Origin: Pteria penguin
Lineage: Eukaryota > Mollusca > Bivalvia > Pterioida > Pteriidae
Direction: 5' to 3'
Assembly (NCBI GenBank): GCA_035048485.1
Contig: CM068586.1
Coordinates: 28,786,349-28,850,348, forward strand
DNA length: 64,000 nt
In this document: positions 1-12,745 of the stretch, piece by piece
Layout: each line of letters begins with the position of its first letter
How positions within the stretch are numbered: position 1 is the first letter of the stretch
Notes under the pieces: model-generated
What the model was told of the DNA's origin: nothing
The model's input: only the letters and a program-made list of their open reading frames with translations
Databases searched by the model: none
Made by a program: the position numbers and the translations under genes

Positions 1-1867
<1,867 letters not shown>

Positions 1868-2647
1868 TGAAACTCTGATGTAAAGCTATATATTTCACAT
1901 TTCCTATTGGGTATTCTTGGTAAATTGTTTGCTCTGTTACCATTTCGGGATTCCACACTTTTGGGAATTGGAATAGATAATTTGAAAATTTTCTAAACTG
2001 CTTTTGCACTAAATTTATCTGACTATTTATTCTAAGTCATTATTATTTTATTTAAATCTAATCATTTTTCTCATCTTGCAAAGATAATTTTAGAAAAGAT
2101 TTGATAAATTCTATTTTTCATGGTACTTACTTATTTCTTAATTAATCTTTCAATCAGATACAACTATCTGGTTTACTTTTTCTAATAAAGAAAGACATAT
2201 TTCAAAATACGAAAGGAAATGGTGATACGCCACTGTTTTGCACAGAACAATGCAATATGACGGATATTCAGGCTCTCGGATTACAGAACTTAGACAATCT
2301 ACAGAAAGGATCTAAAGAACCAAATTGCATCCTCCAGTGTCATTTATCTCTGTTTCAAAGAACTCGAGCTCTCCTCTAGTAGGGTTTTACTACAATACGT
2401 TACCTGTAACATCTATTCAAAGATTACTTGTCGTGCGTTAGGAGACTTGCTGTTATATATGGATGTCCAATATAGCAGTTTCACTTATTCATATCATTAT
2501 CATATCGTAATACGTAAAATCATATCATGCAGTCACTACAAAATGCGAACTCATGGAGGAGTTTTGAATATTGCTGTAATAACATTTCATTGATTTTGTT
2601 GTTTCTGTCACTGATTGTACATTATTGCTATTATTCACATTTTGTAG
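1868..2647. other. Non-coding stretch upstream of a putative terminal exon
   Basis: No gene recognised. If 2648-2829 is a terminal exon, this is probably intron. It ends in a pyrimidine/T-rich tract and an AG at 2646-2647. Confidence 0.4.
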
Positions 2648-2829
2648 GTCTGGAATGCTACCGCCGTTACGTTCCAGAGTATGCGAAATTTAACAGCGGA
2701 AATCCACCCGCAGAAGGGGAAGGAATCAAACCTGACCGATTGTGTGTCCGGAATGCTGTAGTCCAAGCAGAGAGAGCTGCCTTCTGGCAATGTTACATGG
2801 ATCCTAAATGTTCAGGACCTATACCATGA
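2648..2829 (+). CDS. Putative 3'-terminal exon of an unidentified gene
   Basis: After an acceptor-like TTTTGTAG the base composition turns markedly less AT-rich. The frame stays open for about 60 codons to a TGA at 2827-2829, and an AATAAA follows 25 bp later. The peptide begins GLECYRRYVPEY, contains PDRLCVRN and AAFWQCYMDPKCS, and ends SGPIP. It has four cysteines spread over the segment and no transmembrane run. The 40 upstream residues in the same frame are hydrophobic and AT-coded, and I take them as intron read-through. I do not recognise the family. Upstream exons were not found, so the gene may start outside or be broken. The composition shift, splice acceptor, stop and poly(A) signal together support a real exon. 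The function is unknown. Confidence 0.5.
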
Positions 2830-2853
2830 GCGCCATCCTTCATGTATATCGTC

Positions 2854-2859
2854 AATAAA
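2854..2859 (+). terminator. Poly(A) signal AATAAA
   Basis: Canonical AATAAA 25 bp after the stop of the putative terminal exon, consistent with a short 3' UTR. Confidence 0.45.
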
Positions 2860-3352
2860 CATGTTATGAACGCCCACCATGTGGTTTGCTATTACATCAT
2901 TGTGACGTCTTTCATTGTCAGTATTTATTGAGCTGCTGCAATTAGACAATAAGGAATGATATGTGATACTTAAAGTAAAATGATAACACAGTGACTGCTT
3001 CTTTTGATTTTTGATATTTATTTTATACTTATTTATTTTACATTTTTTGATTTTACGGTTCAGAAAATAGCAGAGAAGGGAAGCATTAAGCGGAGACTTA
3101 ATATAGTGTATTGACAAAATGTCTTCTGGTTTACTCATATTTTCTGCTGATGCAATGTCTTGTACTGAAAAGAACTTGTACATTGCATATTATGAATATA
3201 TAATAAAAGCTATTTGATCTAGTGGTGTAAATATTGGAAAGTCATTTATGTTTATTTCCAACCAAAATTGAAATCTGGTCATAGCCTCACAAGGAACAAA
3301 TATATATTGAATAAGTAAGCAGTTTATTTGCAGGCGGTGTGAAAGTGTGAAA

Positions 3353-3519
3353 GTCTTGTATAGTGAGGTATAACTTGATGCATTTTATTTGTTTGATGTT
3401 TAATGTTATGCCAGATAATGTCACCTTATTTTCTCCGGAACACTTGTGTCAAGAGTGTTAAGATATCGATCAGTTGTCATTAAAGCTGACCTATCATCAT
3501 AAAAGGTCAAGATGTTTCG
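3353..3519. repeat. Direct repeat, copy 1
   Basis: About 167 bp, nearly identical to 4333-4499 (same orientation, offset 980 bp, only a few substitutions). It contains a short self-complementary stretch (AGGTC / GACCT) near its right end. The second copy abuts a 5'-truncated PLE RT, so this may be a PLE flank or pseudo-LTR-like repeat. Its identity is not established. Confidence 0.8.
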
Positions 3520-3527
3520 AAAAGTTG

Positions 3528-3571
3528 TATACGGGAGCGAGATCGATCTAGGTCAACCTCGCTCCCGTATA
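3528..3571. repeat. Perfect 14-bp inverted repeat (hairpin)
   Basis: The arms (TATACGGGAGCGAG form and its complement) surround a 16-base spacer. A related sequence in inverted orientation is at 12266-12320, where it interrupts a PLE fragment. It therefore behaves as a mobile or terminal hairpin shared between repeats. Confidence 0.75.
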
Positions 3572-3916
3572 TTTTATGAATACTAAATGAACGTTTGACC
3601 TAACTTAAAGAAATGCCAAATCGACAAACTGTGACATTTAACTGGGGGCTACCTGCACGGACAGTCAACATGGCTGTACAAAACGTATGAAAACTTTATG
3701 TTTCTTCACTATGCACAGTACATCGATATTCAACATTTACAGCATTTGACGAATTCATTTTTTTTTAAATCTTTATATTTATTTAATTTTTACGATATTT
3801 TAGTTATGTGTTTATTAGGGACTGGTCAATATTAATCATGGAATGGGACCGGTGCAAATGGGCATGGAACAAGAACTTTTTAAAGTCATATTTGCATGGG
3901 ACATTATTTTTTTCAC

Positions 3917-3917
<1 letters not shown>

Positions 3918-3986
<69 letters not shown>
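3918..3986. repeat. (CTAT)n microsatellite
   Basis: About 17 perfect tandem CTAT units. Confidence 0.97.
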
Positions 3987-4332
3987 GACATCAACATTTT
4001 TTAATCATTGCTTGAGAACACCCAAATTCTTTAAGATCCCTTTTCTACAAAATATGATGAACGATTCATATGACATTTAATCAGTCTTCACGCTTTTTAT
4101 CATACACAACAATTATCAACTCAGATAGCAAATTTGATACACATTCAATTAACTTCTCAACAATGAAATCAAAATTGAAAAAAAATAACACCATATGGTT
4201 GTAATGACCATATTGATAGTATTAGAAATATTACAAGTCCTGGATGCCGGTCTGTAAGTGTCATGCGTTTGTTTGATAATACGCCAAGAAGATGTCGAGG
4301 CCATGGTAAACGAAAATATAATAGACCTGATA

Positions 4333-4499
4333 TTCTTGTATAATGAGGTATAACTTGATGCATTTTATTTGTTTGATGTTTAATGTTATGCCAGATTATG
4401 TCACCTTATTTTCTCCGGAACACTTGTGTTAAGAGTGCTAAGATATCGATCAATTGTCATTAAAGCTGACCTTTCATCATAAAAGGTCAAGATGTTTCG
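4333..4499. repeat. Direct repeat, copy 2
   Basis: Second copy of the 3353-3519 repeat. It ends six bases before a 5'-truncated PLE reverse transcriptase. Confidence 0.8.
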
Positions 4500-4505
4500 G
4501 TAAGA

Positions 4506-5213
4506 GGTAAGGTTTTTCAACAAATTGTCGGCATTCCAATGGGCACTAACTGTGCTCCACATCTGGCTGACATATTCCTTTACTCATACGAAGCTGAATT
4601 CATTCAGTCATTTCTTTCGCAAGGAAAAAAAAAACAATTGGCTCTTGGCTTCAATTCTACTTACAGATATATAGATGACTTGCTTTCAATTAATAATCCT
4701 TCATTCGCTGATTACCTTAGCATCATCTATCCAAGTGAACTGGAGGTAAAAGAAACCACAGAAAGTAGTAATTCTACTTCGTATTTAGATATTATGTTGT
4801 CTTTCGACATTAATGGTCAATTGAACACCTCACTCTATGACAAACGTGACGATTTCAATTTCGCTATCACAAACTTTCCTTTCATAAGTAGCAACGTTCC
4901 ATCATCGCCCGCATACGGCGTATTCATATCTCAGTTAATACATTATTCCAGAGCATGTTCAAATTACAATGACTTTGTTCTGAGGGCTAGGCGACTTTCA
5001 GTTAAGCTGCTCAACCAGGGTTATATATGTGCTAGACTAGCAACGCCACTGAGGAAGTTGTACGGTCGTTACGAGACTCTTATTATTCCATATGATATCT
5101 CGTTATCCAGACTTTTAAATGATATTCTGGACTGAGACCGATTCCTATCATTTTACACATATTTGACACCTTCTGTACTACAAGGTTACCTACTTCGACT
5201 TCTCCATATATAA
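4506..5213 (+). pseudogene. PLE (family A) reverse transcriptase, 5'-truncated, with in-frame UGA at a Cys position
   Basis: The C-terminal half of a Penelope-like RT. It opens at GKVFQQIVGIPMGTNCAP (fingers/palm motif shared by all copies here), then has YRYIDDLLSINNP with the catalytic YIDD, DKRDDFNFAITNFPF and AYGVFISQLIHYSRACS. The frame is open from 4506 to a TGA at 5133-5135. Continuing through that TGA gives 25 more codons (DRFLSFYTYL through LLRLLHI) to a TAA at 5211-5213. The copy at 16124-16807 has TGC at this position and the same downstream residues, so the UGA may be a recoded selenocysteine rather than a terminator. N-terminal RT motifs and the nuclease are missing. This is the best preserved family A copy, and apart from truncation I see no frameshift. 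Confidence 0.8.
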
Positions 5214-5455
5214 ATACATATGGAATTTACACGATTTGACTCTTTCTACTGGGTATATGTGACGGGTGTTGCTAGCAAGCAGGAGATGCTCACTATCTTC
5301 GGGCACATGATCTCACTCCATTACAGGGGTTCACATATGCTCTTCAAGTAGACATATTTTGTTATTTTCCATTTGTTTTTCATTTTCACTGATTTTGTAT
5401 GTCCTCTGGTTTCATGATTTTTGGACTTGTGGTTTGGATTTATCTATCATCTTTA
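5214..5455 (+). repeat. PLE family A 3' UTR/tail
   Basis: A conserved non-coding tail follows the RT. It runs from a TTTACACGATTTGACT-like start to the ATTTTTGGACTTGTGGTTTGG-type end. Related copies are at 15035-15170, 16808-17040 and, on minus, 31330-31566, 62640-62885 and 63285-63530. It carries the SECIS-like element listed separately. Confidence 0.8.
5259..5311 (+). promoter_or_regulatory. SECIS-like fold, family A (weaker)
   Basis: A GTGA core, thirteen bases, AA, a GGAGA.. stem, then CACATGAT. This copy has a change (CACATGA instead of CACCTGA) that weakens helix II, and a damaged CTCTCC arm. It lies about 125 nt downstream of the in-frame UGA at 5133. Treat as candidate only. Confidence 0.3.
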
Positions 5456-5479
5456 AATTCATAACACCTCTTTCGATTG

Positions 5480-5945
5480 TCTTATATCATTTATCAATCA
5501 AATTTTAGGTCTTAATTATATTCGTACTAAACTTTATTCCCTACCTTTACAAAGGCTACATGAATTGTACGAATCCACGTTAAACTAACGTTCTACCGAA
5601 TCTGGCACTTCAAAATATCGATTCCAAGGTATTATCTTCGACATCCCCTGTAACAGACTATTTCAAATCGTCCTTTCTGATAAGCCTGTAAATGGCAATG
5701 AGAATCGCCCCTTTCTTAAAGTATATTTTGCAAATAAGGGAATTGGCGCACTTAATTTTAATAACAGTTTAAATCATAAGTGTGTTTAAGATAATATTCC
5801 TCCGTACTTCAAAATGACGGAGTCGCCTTGTATTTCCTATAAATATACACCAACAGTTGCTTCCAAAATCTTTAACAATACACAACATTTGAAATGTAAA
5901 GATCTGAAAGGCTCTCATAACCCTATACAGTGTTCATGTTCCACA
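5480..5945 (+). pseudogene. PLE N-terminal (pre-RT) fragment
   Basis: Decayed coding for the region before the RT palm. Readable pieces are FQIVLSDKPVNGNENRPFLK, IGALNFNN, IPPYFKM, SYKYTPTVASKIFNN and QCSCSTS. The same block is recognisable on minus at 12266-12745 (FDISCPLEFVNNGSDLLNIS, YFENLEPPLICYQYK). Stop codons and at least one shift are present. It follows the 3' UTR of the upstream copy in the same orientation, as in head-to-tail PLE arrays, and is broken at about 5945 by an inverted RT fragment. Confidence 0.65.
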
Positions 5946-6716
5946 TCCGTGGCAAGAAGCCTTGCTTTCAGGACGAAATATTCGTATTTAGACCATGCCC
6001 ATAGCGTATAAGTTGTGAAATGAAGACGCCACCTGCGGGAGAAGAAGGTATGTAGCTACTTAGAAAAGAGAAAGTGGTAATAAGAAAATTGAAATCGTCA
6101 CATTTATCACAGAGAGAGTTACTAATGAACCATTGCCACTAATTAATAGGAGTATATCGAGGTGTGAAGCAGAAGATGCGCTCTCTGTTGTACATGTATC
6201 TTTTAACTCGAGTTCCTTTGGATATATGATGTTGAGATGATCCTTAAATACAGGGTTGTTAATCGACAAAGTGTCATCGATGTATCTGCATGTATTGTTG
6301 AACCCAGATGCTAATTGTTTATTGCCTTTAGAGAGCAAAGACTTATGCATTTTGCTTCGTAAGAGTACAAAAATATGTCGGCCAAAGGAGGCGCGCAATT
6401 AGTACCCATCGGAATGCCAACAATCTGTTGAAACACATTCCTATCAAATATCATAAAAATATTATCTATAAGAAATTCTAACATTTCGATGATCTCTTTC
6501 TCGGTATATTTGCTGCTGGAATCAGACTGCTCCTTTACAAAATATGTGTCGTTGTGGCCTAAAACGAGATACTTCTACCAGCGAATTCCTTTTTTGTTAA
6601 AGAAGGCGTTTTGAATAGTGAATGTTATTCTTTCTTAAGGTTTTGATGAGGAATGGTTGTAATAAGTGTTGAAAAGTCCAAAGATGTTATGCTAGTGACA
6701 TTATTAAAAATGAATT
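5946..6716 (-). pseudogene. PLE (family C) reverse transcriptase, inverted and frameshifted
   Basis: Read on minus: SLDFSTLITTIPHQNLKK, then KYTEKEIIEMLEFLIDNIF, FQQIVGIPMGTNCAPPLADI, RYIDDTLSINNP, IPSSPAGGVFISQL and a decayed LIRYGHG. The motif order is correct for RT palm motifs, with YIDD intact. Frameshifts occur around 6335-6375 and 6095. The 5' side ends at a SINE (6717). The 3' side ends at a junction with a plus-strand N-terminal fragment. Confidence 0.75.
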
Positions 6717-6882
6717 CGCATTGAGGGATTATGTACATGCCACATCTATCGCGTCAAATGGTATCAGTTTTACTATCTCGTGTGAAAGACAGGGCAGTGG
6801 CATGATCAAGGCAGGACTCGAACCCAAGACCTCCCAGTCACTAGACAAGCGTGATACAACTAGATAACTCCAGCTTTCTTAA
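6717..6882 (-). mobile_element. tRNA-derived SINE, truncated
   Basis: On minus the sequence has a box B-like GGGTTCGAGTCCTG and the AGTAAAACTGATACC plus TGAGGG-type core shared with SINEs at 27855, 31008 and 56385. Box A is degenerate (GTTGTATCACGC). Confidence 0.6.
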
Positions 6883-7109
6883 TACTACGAATGCAAAACG
6901 CTTATCGCATACAAAATGGCGAATCACTATAGGTTTGGCTACATGAAAACCACCTAGAAGGAAATATTTTATGCGTCAATCAGTGCCTCCGATCCTATAT
7001 TGGTACATTATATATGTCCCTGGTTCTTAACTTCATTTAATTGATCGTGAATAAATTATACAGTTGTACTGTAATGATATCTTTAACAACAGGACTGTCA
7101 ATTAATTTT
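6883..7109. other. No feature seen
   Basis: AT-rich spacer between SINE and PLE remnants. Confidence 0.4.
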
Positions 7110-7978
7110 GGTCTATCAAAAATTCTAATGAAGTCATTGAAAAATTCCGTTTGAGAAATTTTGAGGCTAATAACGTTTTACTTTTGATTTTTCGACACTA
7201 TATACCTCTTTACCTCATGACTTAATCAAAACCAAATTGCTGTCTCTCATACACTGGTGTTTCAACAGAGAGTCTAAACCATATCTCTGTACTTCAGTTA
7301 CATCTTATCTTGATGATATTTTATCAATCGATAACCCTGAGTTTGAAAACTATATATCTGACATTTATCCATCTGAACTTCAATTAAACAAAGCCAATAC
7401 TTCCGACCAGGAAACACCTTTTTGGGACTTAAATTATTAATAACAATATATATACAAACATATATGATAAACGTGATGACTTTGGATTTCCTATCGTTAA
7501 TTTCCCTTATCTAGATGGTGATGTCCCCAGACTCCCATCATATAGTATTTATATTAGTAAATTAGTTCGGTTTGCTACAGCCTGCACTAACGTTTTGGAT
7601 TTTCACGAAAAAAATTCTCAGATTACTTTTAAATTTCTTACTCAGGGTTATAGATATCATAAACTTCGAAAAACTTCTGGTAAATTTTATAGATCTTATT
7701 CAGACATTTTATCTAAATTGGGAAATGTTACTTTTCAACAATATGTATCCAGATGAATTTCCCATTCTAATTTCGACGGTGATCTAGTGTACAAACTAAG
7801 GAGGGTCAAAGGTTCCGATAATTGCATATCAACTAGTTCTAACACTCTACAAGTTCTAACAATATGACCCCAAAATCATCGCGAAGACCATAGGTCTTGT
7901 ATTGGGTCCCTCTACAACCCAATGCAGACGTTTACTTGAACGTTGCACGCTGACTAACAGGGTGGTGGGGACTGTATG
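7110..7978 (+). pseudogene. PLE (family B) reverse transcriptase with internal deletion
   Basis: Pieces in order: IKNSNEVIEKFRLRNFEANN (N-terminal), LIHWCFNRESKPYLCTS joined directly to SYLDDILSIDNPEFENY (the GIPMGTNCAP block is deleted), KANTSDQETPF, DKRDDFGFPIVNFPYLDGD, RLPSYSIYISKLVRFATAC, FYRSYSD, then GDLVYKLRRVKGSDN. It has several frameshifts and a TGA at 7754-7756 at a Gly position (nonsense). The reading ends at a TGA (7977-7979) that is also the AUGA of the SECIS. Confidence 0.75.
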
Positions 7979-8045
7979 ACGGGCTTTGTCCAAACCTTTT
8001 CAGAGGAGACAAGGTCCTGATCCTCGTCCCCTCTGACTGTTAGTC
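7952..8045 (+). promoter_or_regulatory. SECIS element (type II form), PLE family B
   Basis: Outer stem GACTAACAG/CTGTTAGTC, then helix I GGGGAC/GTCCCC and an internal loop. Next comes the non-Watson-Crick quartet UGAC (AUGA at 7976-7979) opposite UGAU (8018-8021). Helix II is GGGCTTTGTC/GACAAGGTCC with two G-U pairs. An AAA bulge sits 11 nt after the quartet, followed by a short CCT/AGG helix III. Spacing and core bases match eukaryotic SECIS, the signal that recruits SBP2/eEFSec for UGA recoding. Folded by eye only. Confidence 0.65.
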
Positions 8046-8345
8046 GGGACTCCTATTGATCTGACCTCGCTTACAGACGGGCAGAGCACGGTTTACTTAT
8101 GTTGATGTCTTCTTACATATTTTTGATAGCAACATACTATTCTATAATTGTTTCGTGTGTAATAATTTTTTATGACCTCTCTCCTTGAGAAACCTGTTGA
8201 TCCTTGTTCCCCATATGGAGGATTATTCATAAATTTTAAATGTGTGTCCTTTGATTGTGCTGCTTTTGCGGTGAGTGGGAAGGTGGGCGCCCGTACATCG
8301 GTTAACCACACCAAGTGAGTGACGTTTGTTACTTCAATTGACCGT
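8046..8345 (+). repeat. PLE family B 3' UTR tail
   Basis: Shared with 53032-53345 and 32430-32560 on plus, and in inverted form with 28745-28930, 45590-45800 and 61070-61320. The hallmark is a GGTGAGTGGGAAGGTGGGCG block followed by GACCGTCCTAAGTC. It marks the 3' end of family B. Confidence 0.75.
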
Positions 8346-11090
8346 CCTAAGTCGAATATTTTTTAATGTTGTTCCTTGTATATTATGTTGTTGTTATTTT
8401 TTGTGTGCATGTGATTGTCATACAGCTTTGTCAGTTGATTTTTTCTTTTGTTCAGCAAAGAATATTTCTGGATGATCCCTATTTCTGCCCAGTATTTAAT
8501 TGTTGGTATCGAATTTCATTTCATATGATAATTTCTGACCTTTCAGAATTAATTCCATTTCCAGAGTTCTCGTCCGTAATATTGCAAACTTCTACAATAG
8601 ACTGGCAATGCCTAGCAAACAAGATATCTGTTTCAATAATTAATACATTTTTGTTTGCATTTGTGAATTCAATATACATGCAGAATGTAAATGACTGATA
8701 CAAACAATACTTTGCAATTGGCATTTTATTTGATGATTTTGATATATACAAATGTGTTTTAATAATATCAAGGGTATATGTATTTTTTCTTGTTTACTTG
8801 GAACTAGTATACTAAATGTATAATATTTGTATACTGAAACGCTAAATAATAGAAATCTTTCTTTTTTACATTACATTATTATTTCAATGAACATTAACAT
8901 TTACATGTTCTTAAGCATTGCACCAATACATTTTTCCGTATCAAAAGTGTGGGACATGCTTTTTTATGGACATAAAAAATGGTACCTTTACCATCCGGTT
9001 GAGAAATATTGACCGGTCCCTTATTTCATTTTTGACTGGTTTATACAATACTGATGGAAGTCTACATGTATAATGTAAACATACGTATGTTATTATATTT
9101 CGTAACATGATCCACCACAGTGTTTAAGAGAGGCAGGGGGTGTCTTGTCTTATCCTTTAAACCCGTCTTCGATATTGTACCCGGCTGGCATCCAACCAAG
9201 TTCAATCCCCTGCAGGTCTTCCCTACCATGCATCCTTTCCCTAGATTCTTCTCTTTCCCACCTTACCCCCGAATTCGGAATTAGTATACAGCATTCCCAC
9301 GGACACTTTTTTTCATTTATAGTGTTCGATTTTAAGTATTTTTTACATTTTCAGAGACAGAAATGTTGAAGAGAAGAAATAAGCTGTCTGTTCTTCAAAC
9401 AAGATATTTTCTAGTAGAGGTAGTGGGGTAGCAATGGTGGATGAGTATGAAGTTCCGCACGGTTTTGTATTATTATGAATGGGGATCCATGTAAAATGGA
9501 ATAGTTATGAAGGAACAACATTTTTATTAATTGTAATTAGTATAAGAATTTTAAACATTTTTTCCTTTCACTTTATCGCTTCGCCCCCCCCCCCCCCCTT
9601 TTGCACCTGTCTAAGAAATCTTGTGCAAAAATATTCGGTCGTTCCGTCCGTCTGTATGTACTTCCGTAATTTCATAGCGCCTGGTTACTTTAGATAAAAC
9701 CAAAAACCAAAATTCAAAAGTAAGTATGTCCCTTACGCGTGACCCCGTAGTAAGACATTGACAGCTAAGTTTATATGGGACATTCGTGTTTCAAAAACGC
9801 AAGTTGTTTAGCTGAACATTTCACTAGTTCTTGAATTTGTTTTAACAACGCATCAGTCCGTCAATTATAAAAAAAATTATCACACTAGTGTCATATAGTT
9901 TTCTGTTCCGTACTATTATTGATGTAAATTGTTTGTACTTGAAATAGAATAAAATAAAATAAATAAATTAAACTAAAATAAGATAATACATTTGTGAATC
10001 CAGAGGGGGTATAGATCTTGGGACGGAATAACCCTACTCTTTCGGGATTTTTCATAATGAAGGTTTTTAGGTTGATTTTGAAGCTGGAACCTTTTATGCC
10101 AGGCGCAGATATTTTTTTCTTCTTTACCTATTTAGACAGGGCATTGCTTTGTCCAATATATCTTCGAGTGTGGCTATAAATAATGAAAGGGCTGGAGCAA
10201 AACTGTAAAACACACTCCTTTCCAAATCGGAAAAGTAATTAATCTGGATAGTTCTCTGTTGGCAGATCCAGAGAAGGGCATTGATAATACAAATTATAGG
10301 AGCCACACCCCCTCCCCTTGCACACACATCCCTTATGTCATAAAAGTCTTTCCAGGCAATATGAGACAGATCCTTTTCATGGTTGTACAGTTACCAACAT
10401 ACCACATTACACTTTAGATTGGTAACCCCCTCCCTTTTTCATTCAAAATCGGCTTCATTCGCTCTAGTGTATGTTCAATGAGTCTCCACTGTGTAGGATC
10501 GTAAACAAAATCTTGTGCATAATTTTGTAGGTTTGTATATAACTTATTCGAACAATCTAAAATGTGCCAACAAACGGATGTGTAAATTGATGTGTATTTG
10601 TTTATAGTAAAGATATACATGTATAAATAATATTATGTTTCTTAATGTGTGGAGTATTGGAATTTGGCTGTTCTAATTTGGAGAAAGGATAGTATCCTCT
10701 GAATATCGCAAGTTTTCAATATACCTATATCTCATTAGCCTTTTAACATTTTCACGGGGAGGGTGGGTTCGTTACAAGTGTAACCGAGTCAATCAATCGA
10801 TAATATAATAGACTCGGCAGGTTCGAGAACAATGGCTTTAATATATGGGTGTATGATAAACCCTGCAACACGATACAAACATAATAACTATTCACAGACA
10901 ATATTCCACATCACATTAAAACACAGGAAATATGAAATGCATTTAGCGAATTACACACACAATGAATTTCAAATCATGATATCACATTCCAGAAATAAAT
11001 TTTATCAAAAATATACTCAAATATAAAAGTTATATCCCTTATCACATACTTTCAAATGAAAAAATCTATTTGCACAAAAGATAATTATGA
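8346..11090. other. Non-coding, no supported gene
   Basis: AT-rich sequence with a 15-base C run near 9584, AAATAAAATA-rich sequence near 9945-9985, and G/C-rich islets near 10300 and 10760. Open frames here are short, lack domains and overlap on both strands. Confidence 0.5.
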
Positions 11091-11330
11091 TTGATAATAT
11101 TTTGGAATGCGACTAAATGACCTGTTTAGTGAACACCAAATATGACTTTGTATACCACTTTTGTACTTTCGTATGTACAATTAGGAAACCAAAACTCTTG
11201 ATTTTGAAATGTTTCTTAAGAACTGCTGTGACAGGTGATGCATGCAAACAGGAGACGCTTACTCTCCCCGGGCACCTGGTCTCACCTCGGACTTTTTCAG
11301 TATTTCGGGGTTCATAACAATTTCTTTTTT
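11091..11330 (+). repeat. PLE (family C/D) C-terminus and 3' UTR with SECIS-like fold
   Basis: Begins with the last RT codons (NILECD, then TAA at about 11113) followed by a 3' UTR. The UTR matches 51170-51430 on the minus strand almost base for base. A GTGACAGGTGATGCATGCAA...CACCTGG structure (about 11228-11283) parallels the family A fold, but its 3' UGA is changed to TGG here. Confidence 0.6.
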
Positions 11331-11429
11331 AAACTTACACGATTTTGCATCTGTCCGTGGACTTTGAGAATTATTAACGGTTTGGTACTTCTTCGATTTT
11401 TATTATATGATGCTTTCAAAAATACCTAA

Positions 11430-12265
11430 AAATAATTTAACATATAAAAATGTATAAGTATTTTCAACCTAGATAAATATTATTTATCTAAAATACAATA
11501 GTGAAAATTGTAAAGGTTTAAAAGCAATGCATACCCGGTTATGGAGCGTAGGTTAATATCTTCAAACAATACCCTCACAAAAATGGACAGAATAATGGGT
11601 TCGAAACATTGAATCGGGCATATGTATGAAATGTATAGAAATATCAATATATGGACAATAGTATATGTACTGCGTGTTACAATAATTAAAACATAATTAC
11701 AGAGAGCGACTTATATATCCGTACACTTAAATTATATCAAAATAATAATTTCACCTTTTTTCCCTCGACACTATGGCGGTCTCTTCTAATATTGATCTAC
11801 TTCGGCAAAAAGAACAAATGAAGACTAAATTGACCAATGAAATGACCGGAGTAACATAATGAGAGAGTTAACTAAAAGCAAAAGGCGGCCAATTCAAATT
11901 GGAAAAAGAATTGACTATTTAGAAAATAGAAATAAATAACACAAAATAATATTTTAAGATAATTTAAACTAATGAAATATTAATGGTATTAAATTAAAAA
12001 TATGAAAACATCCTCGCTATCACTCAAGTACATCTGACCGCACAATACTATTTTTGCATTATGATATATGTCATACCTAGTCATATCACAACATCTAAAT
12101 AACTAGTACATGTAATATAATTTGTTCGATCAACTTTAAAATTCGTTTATTTACGTTACATCACGTTGCCTTTATCGTGTTTTCGATTAAATGCCAAGGA
12201 TGCATGTCTCCGCCTGCTTCTTTCATACTGTTGGCGAGAGGCCTGTTCCAGCATTTGGGTCAGAC
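11430..12265. other. No feature seen
   Basis: Very AT-rich, with runs of A/T and no long frame. Confidence 0.4.
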
Positions 12266-12745
12266 GTTCATTTAATATTCATAAAACATACGGGAGTGAG
12301 GTTGACCAAGGTCTCACCTCGCTTTTTTATGGTGAGAGGCCAGCTTGAAGGAAGTTTTAAATGCTTTTTCAACAGCATCCAGGCATTTGGTGAAATCAGT
12401 CCTGGAAGATAATCTATACTCTGGCCCTTTATTAAAAAGTGAAAGTAGATTTTTGACTGAAAAACAATTACGATCACCTGGCCCGCAGGCTGAAAAATGA
12501 AATCAGAATTATTGCATGCACACGGCGATGAAATAGAGTCAAGATAATTAAGACTAGATGTAACTGCATTGTAATTAAATATACGGTTTCTAATAGGTTT
12601 TTGTACTGATAGCAAATCAGGGGTGGTTCAAGATTCTCGAAATACTGAGAAATTGTAGATTTGACTCTATGATCACGAAAAATATTAGAAATATTAAGCA
12701 GATCTGAGCCATTATTTACAAATTCCAGAGGACAGCTTATATCGA
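12266..12745 (-). pseudogene. PLE N-terminal (pre-RT) fragment
   Basis: Read on minus across frames: FDISCPLEFVNNGSDLLNIS, YFENLEPPLICYQYK, NRIFNYN, SSPCACNNSDFIFQPAGQV, then LFNKGPEYRLSSRTDFTKCL. This is the conserved Cys-rich CxC...PAGxV block upstream of the RT palm in these PLEs. Several frameshifts are present. The inner end is interrupted by a hairpin sequence related to 3528-3595. A shorter relative is at 63555-63680. Confidence 0.65.

Noticed and set aside
3353..3600. Hammerhead ribozyme, known from some PLE terminal repeats
   Set aside because: No CTGANGA...GAAA core was found near PLE ends by eye. CTGATGA at 25520 lacks the rest of the core.
7754..7756. In-frame TGA in the family B RT as a possible Sec codon
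   Set aside because: The other copies have Gly (GGA, 52727 region) or Cys-Gly shifted by one codon. A GGA-to-TGA mutation explains it.
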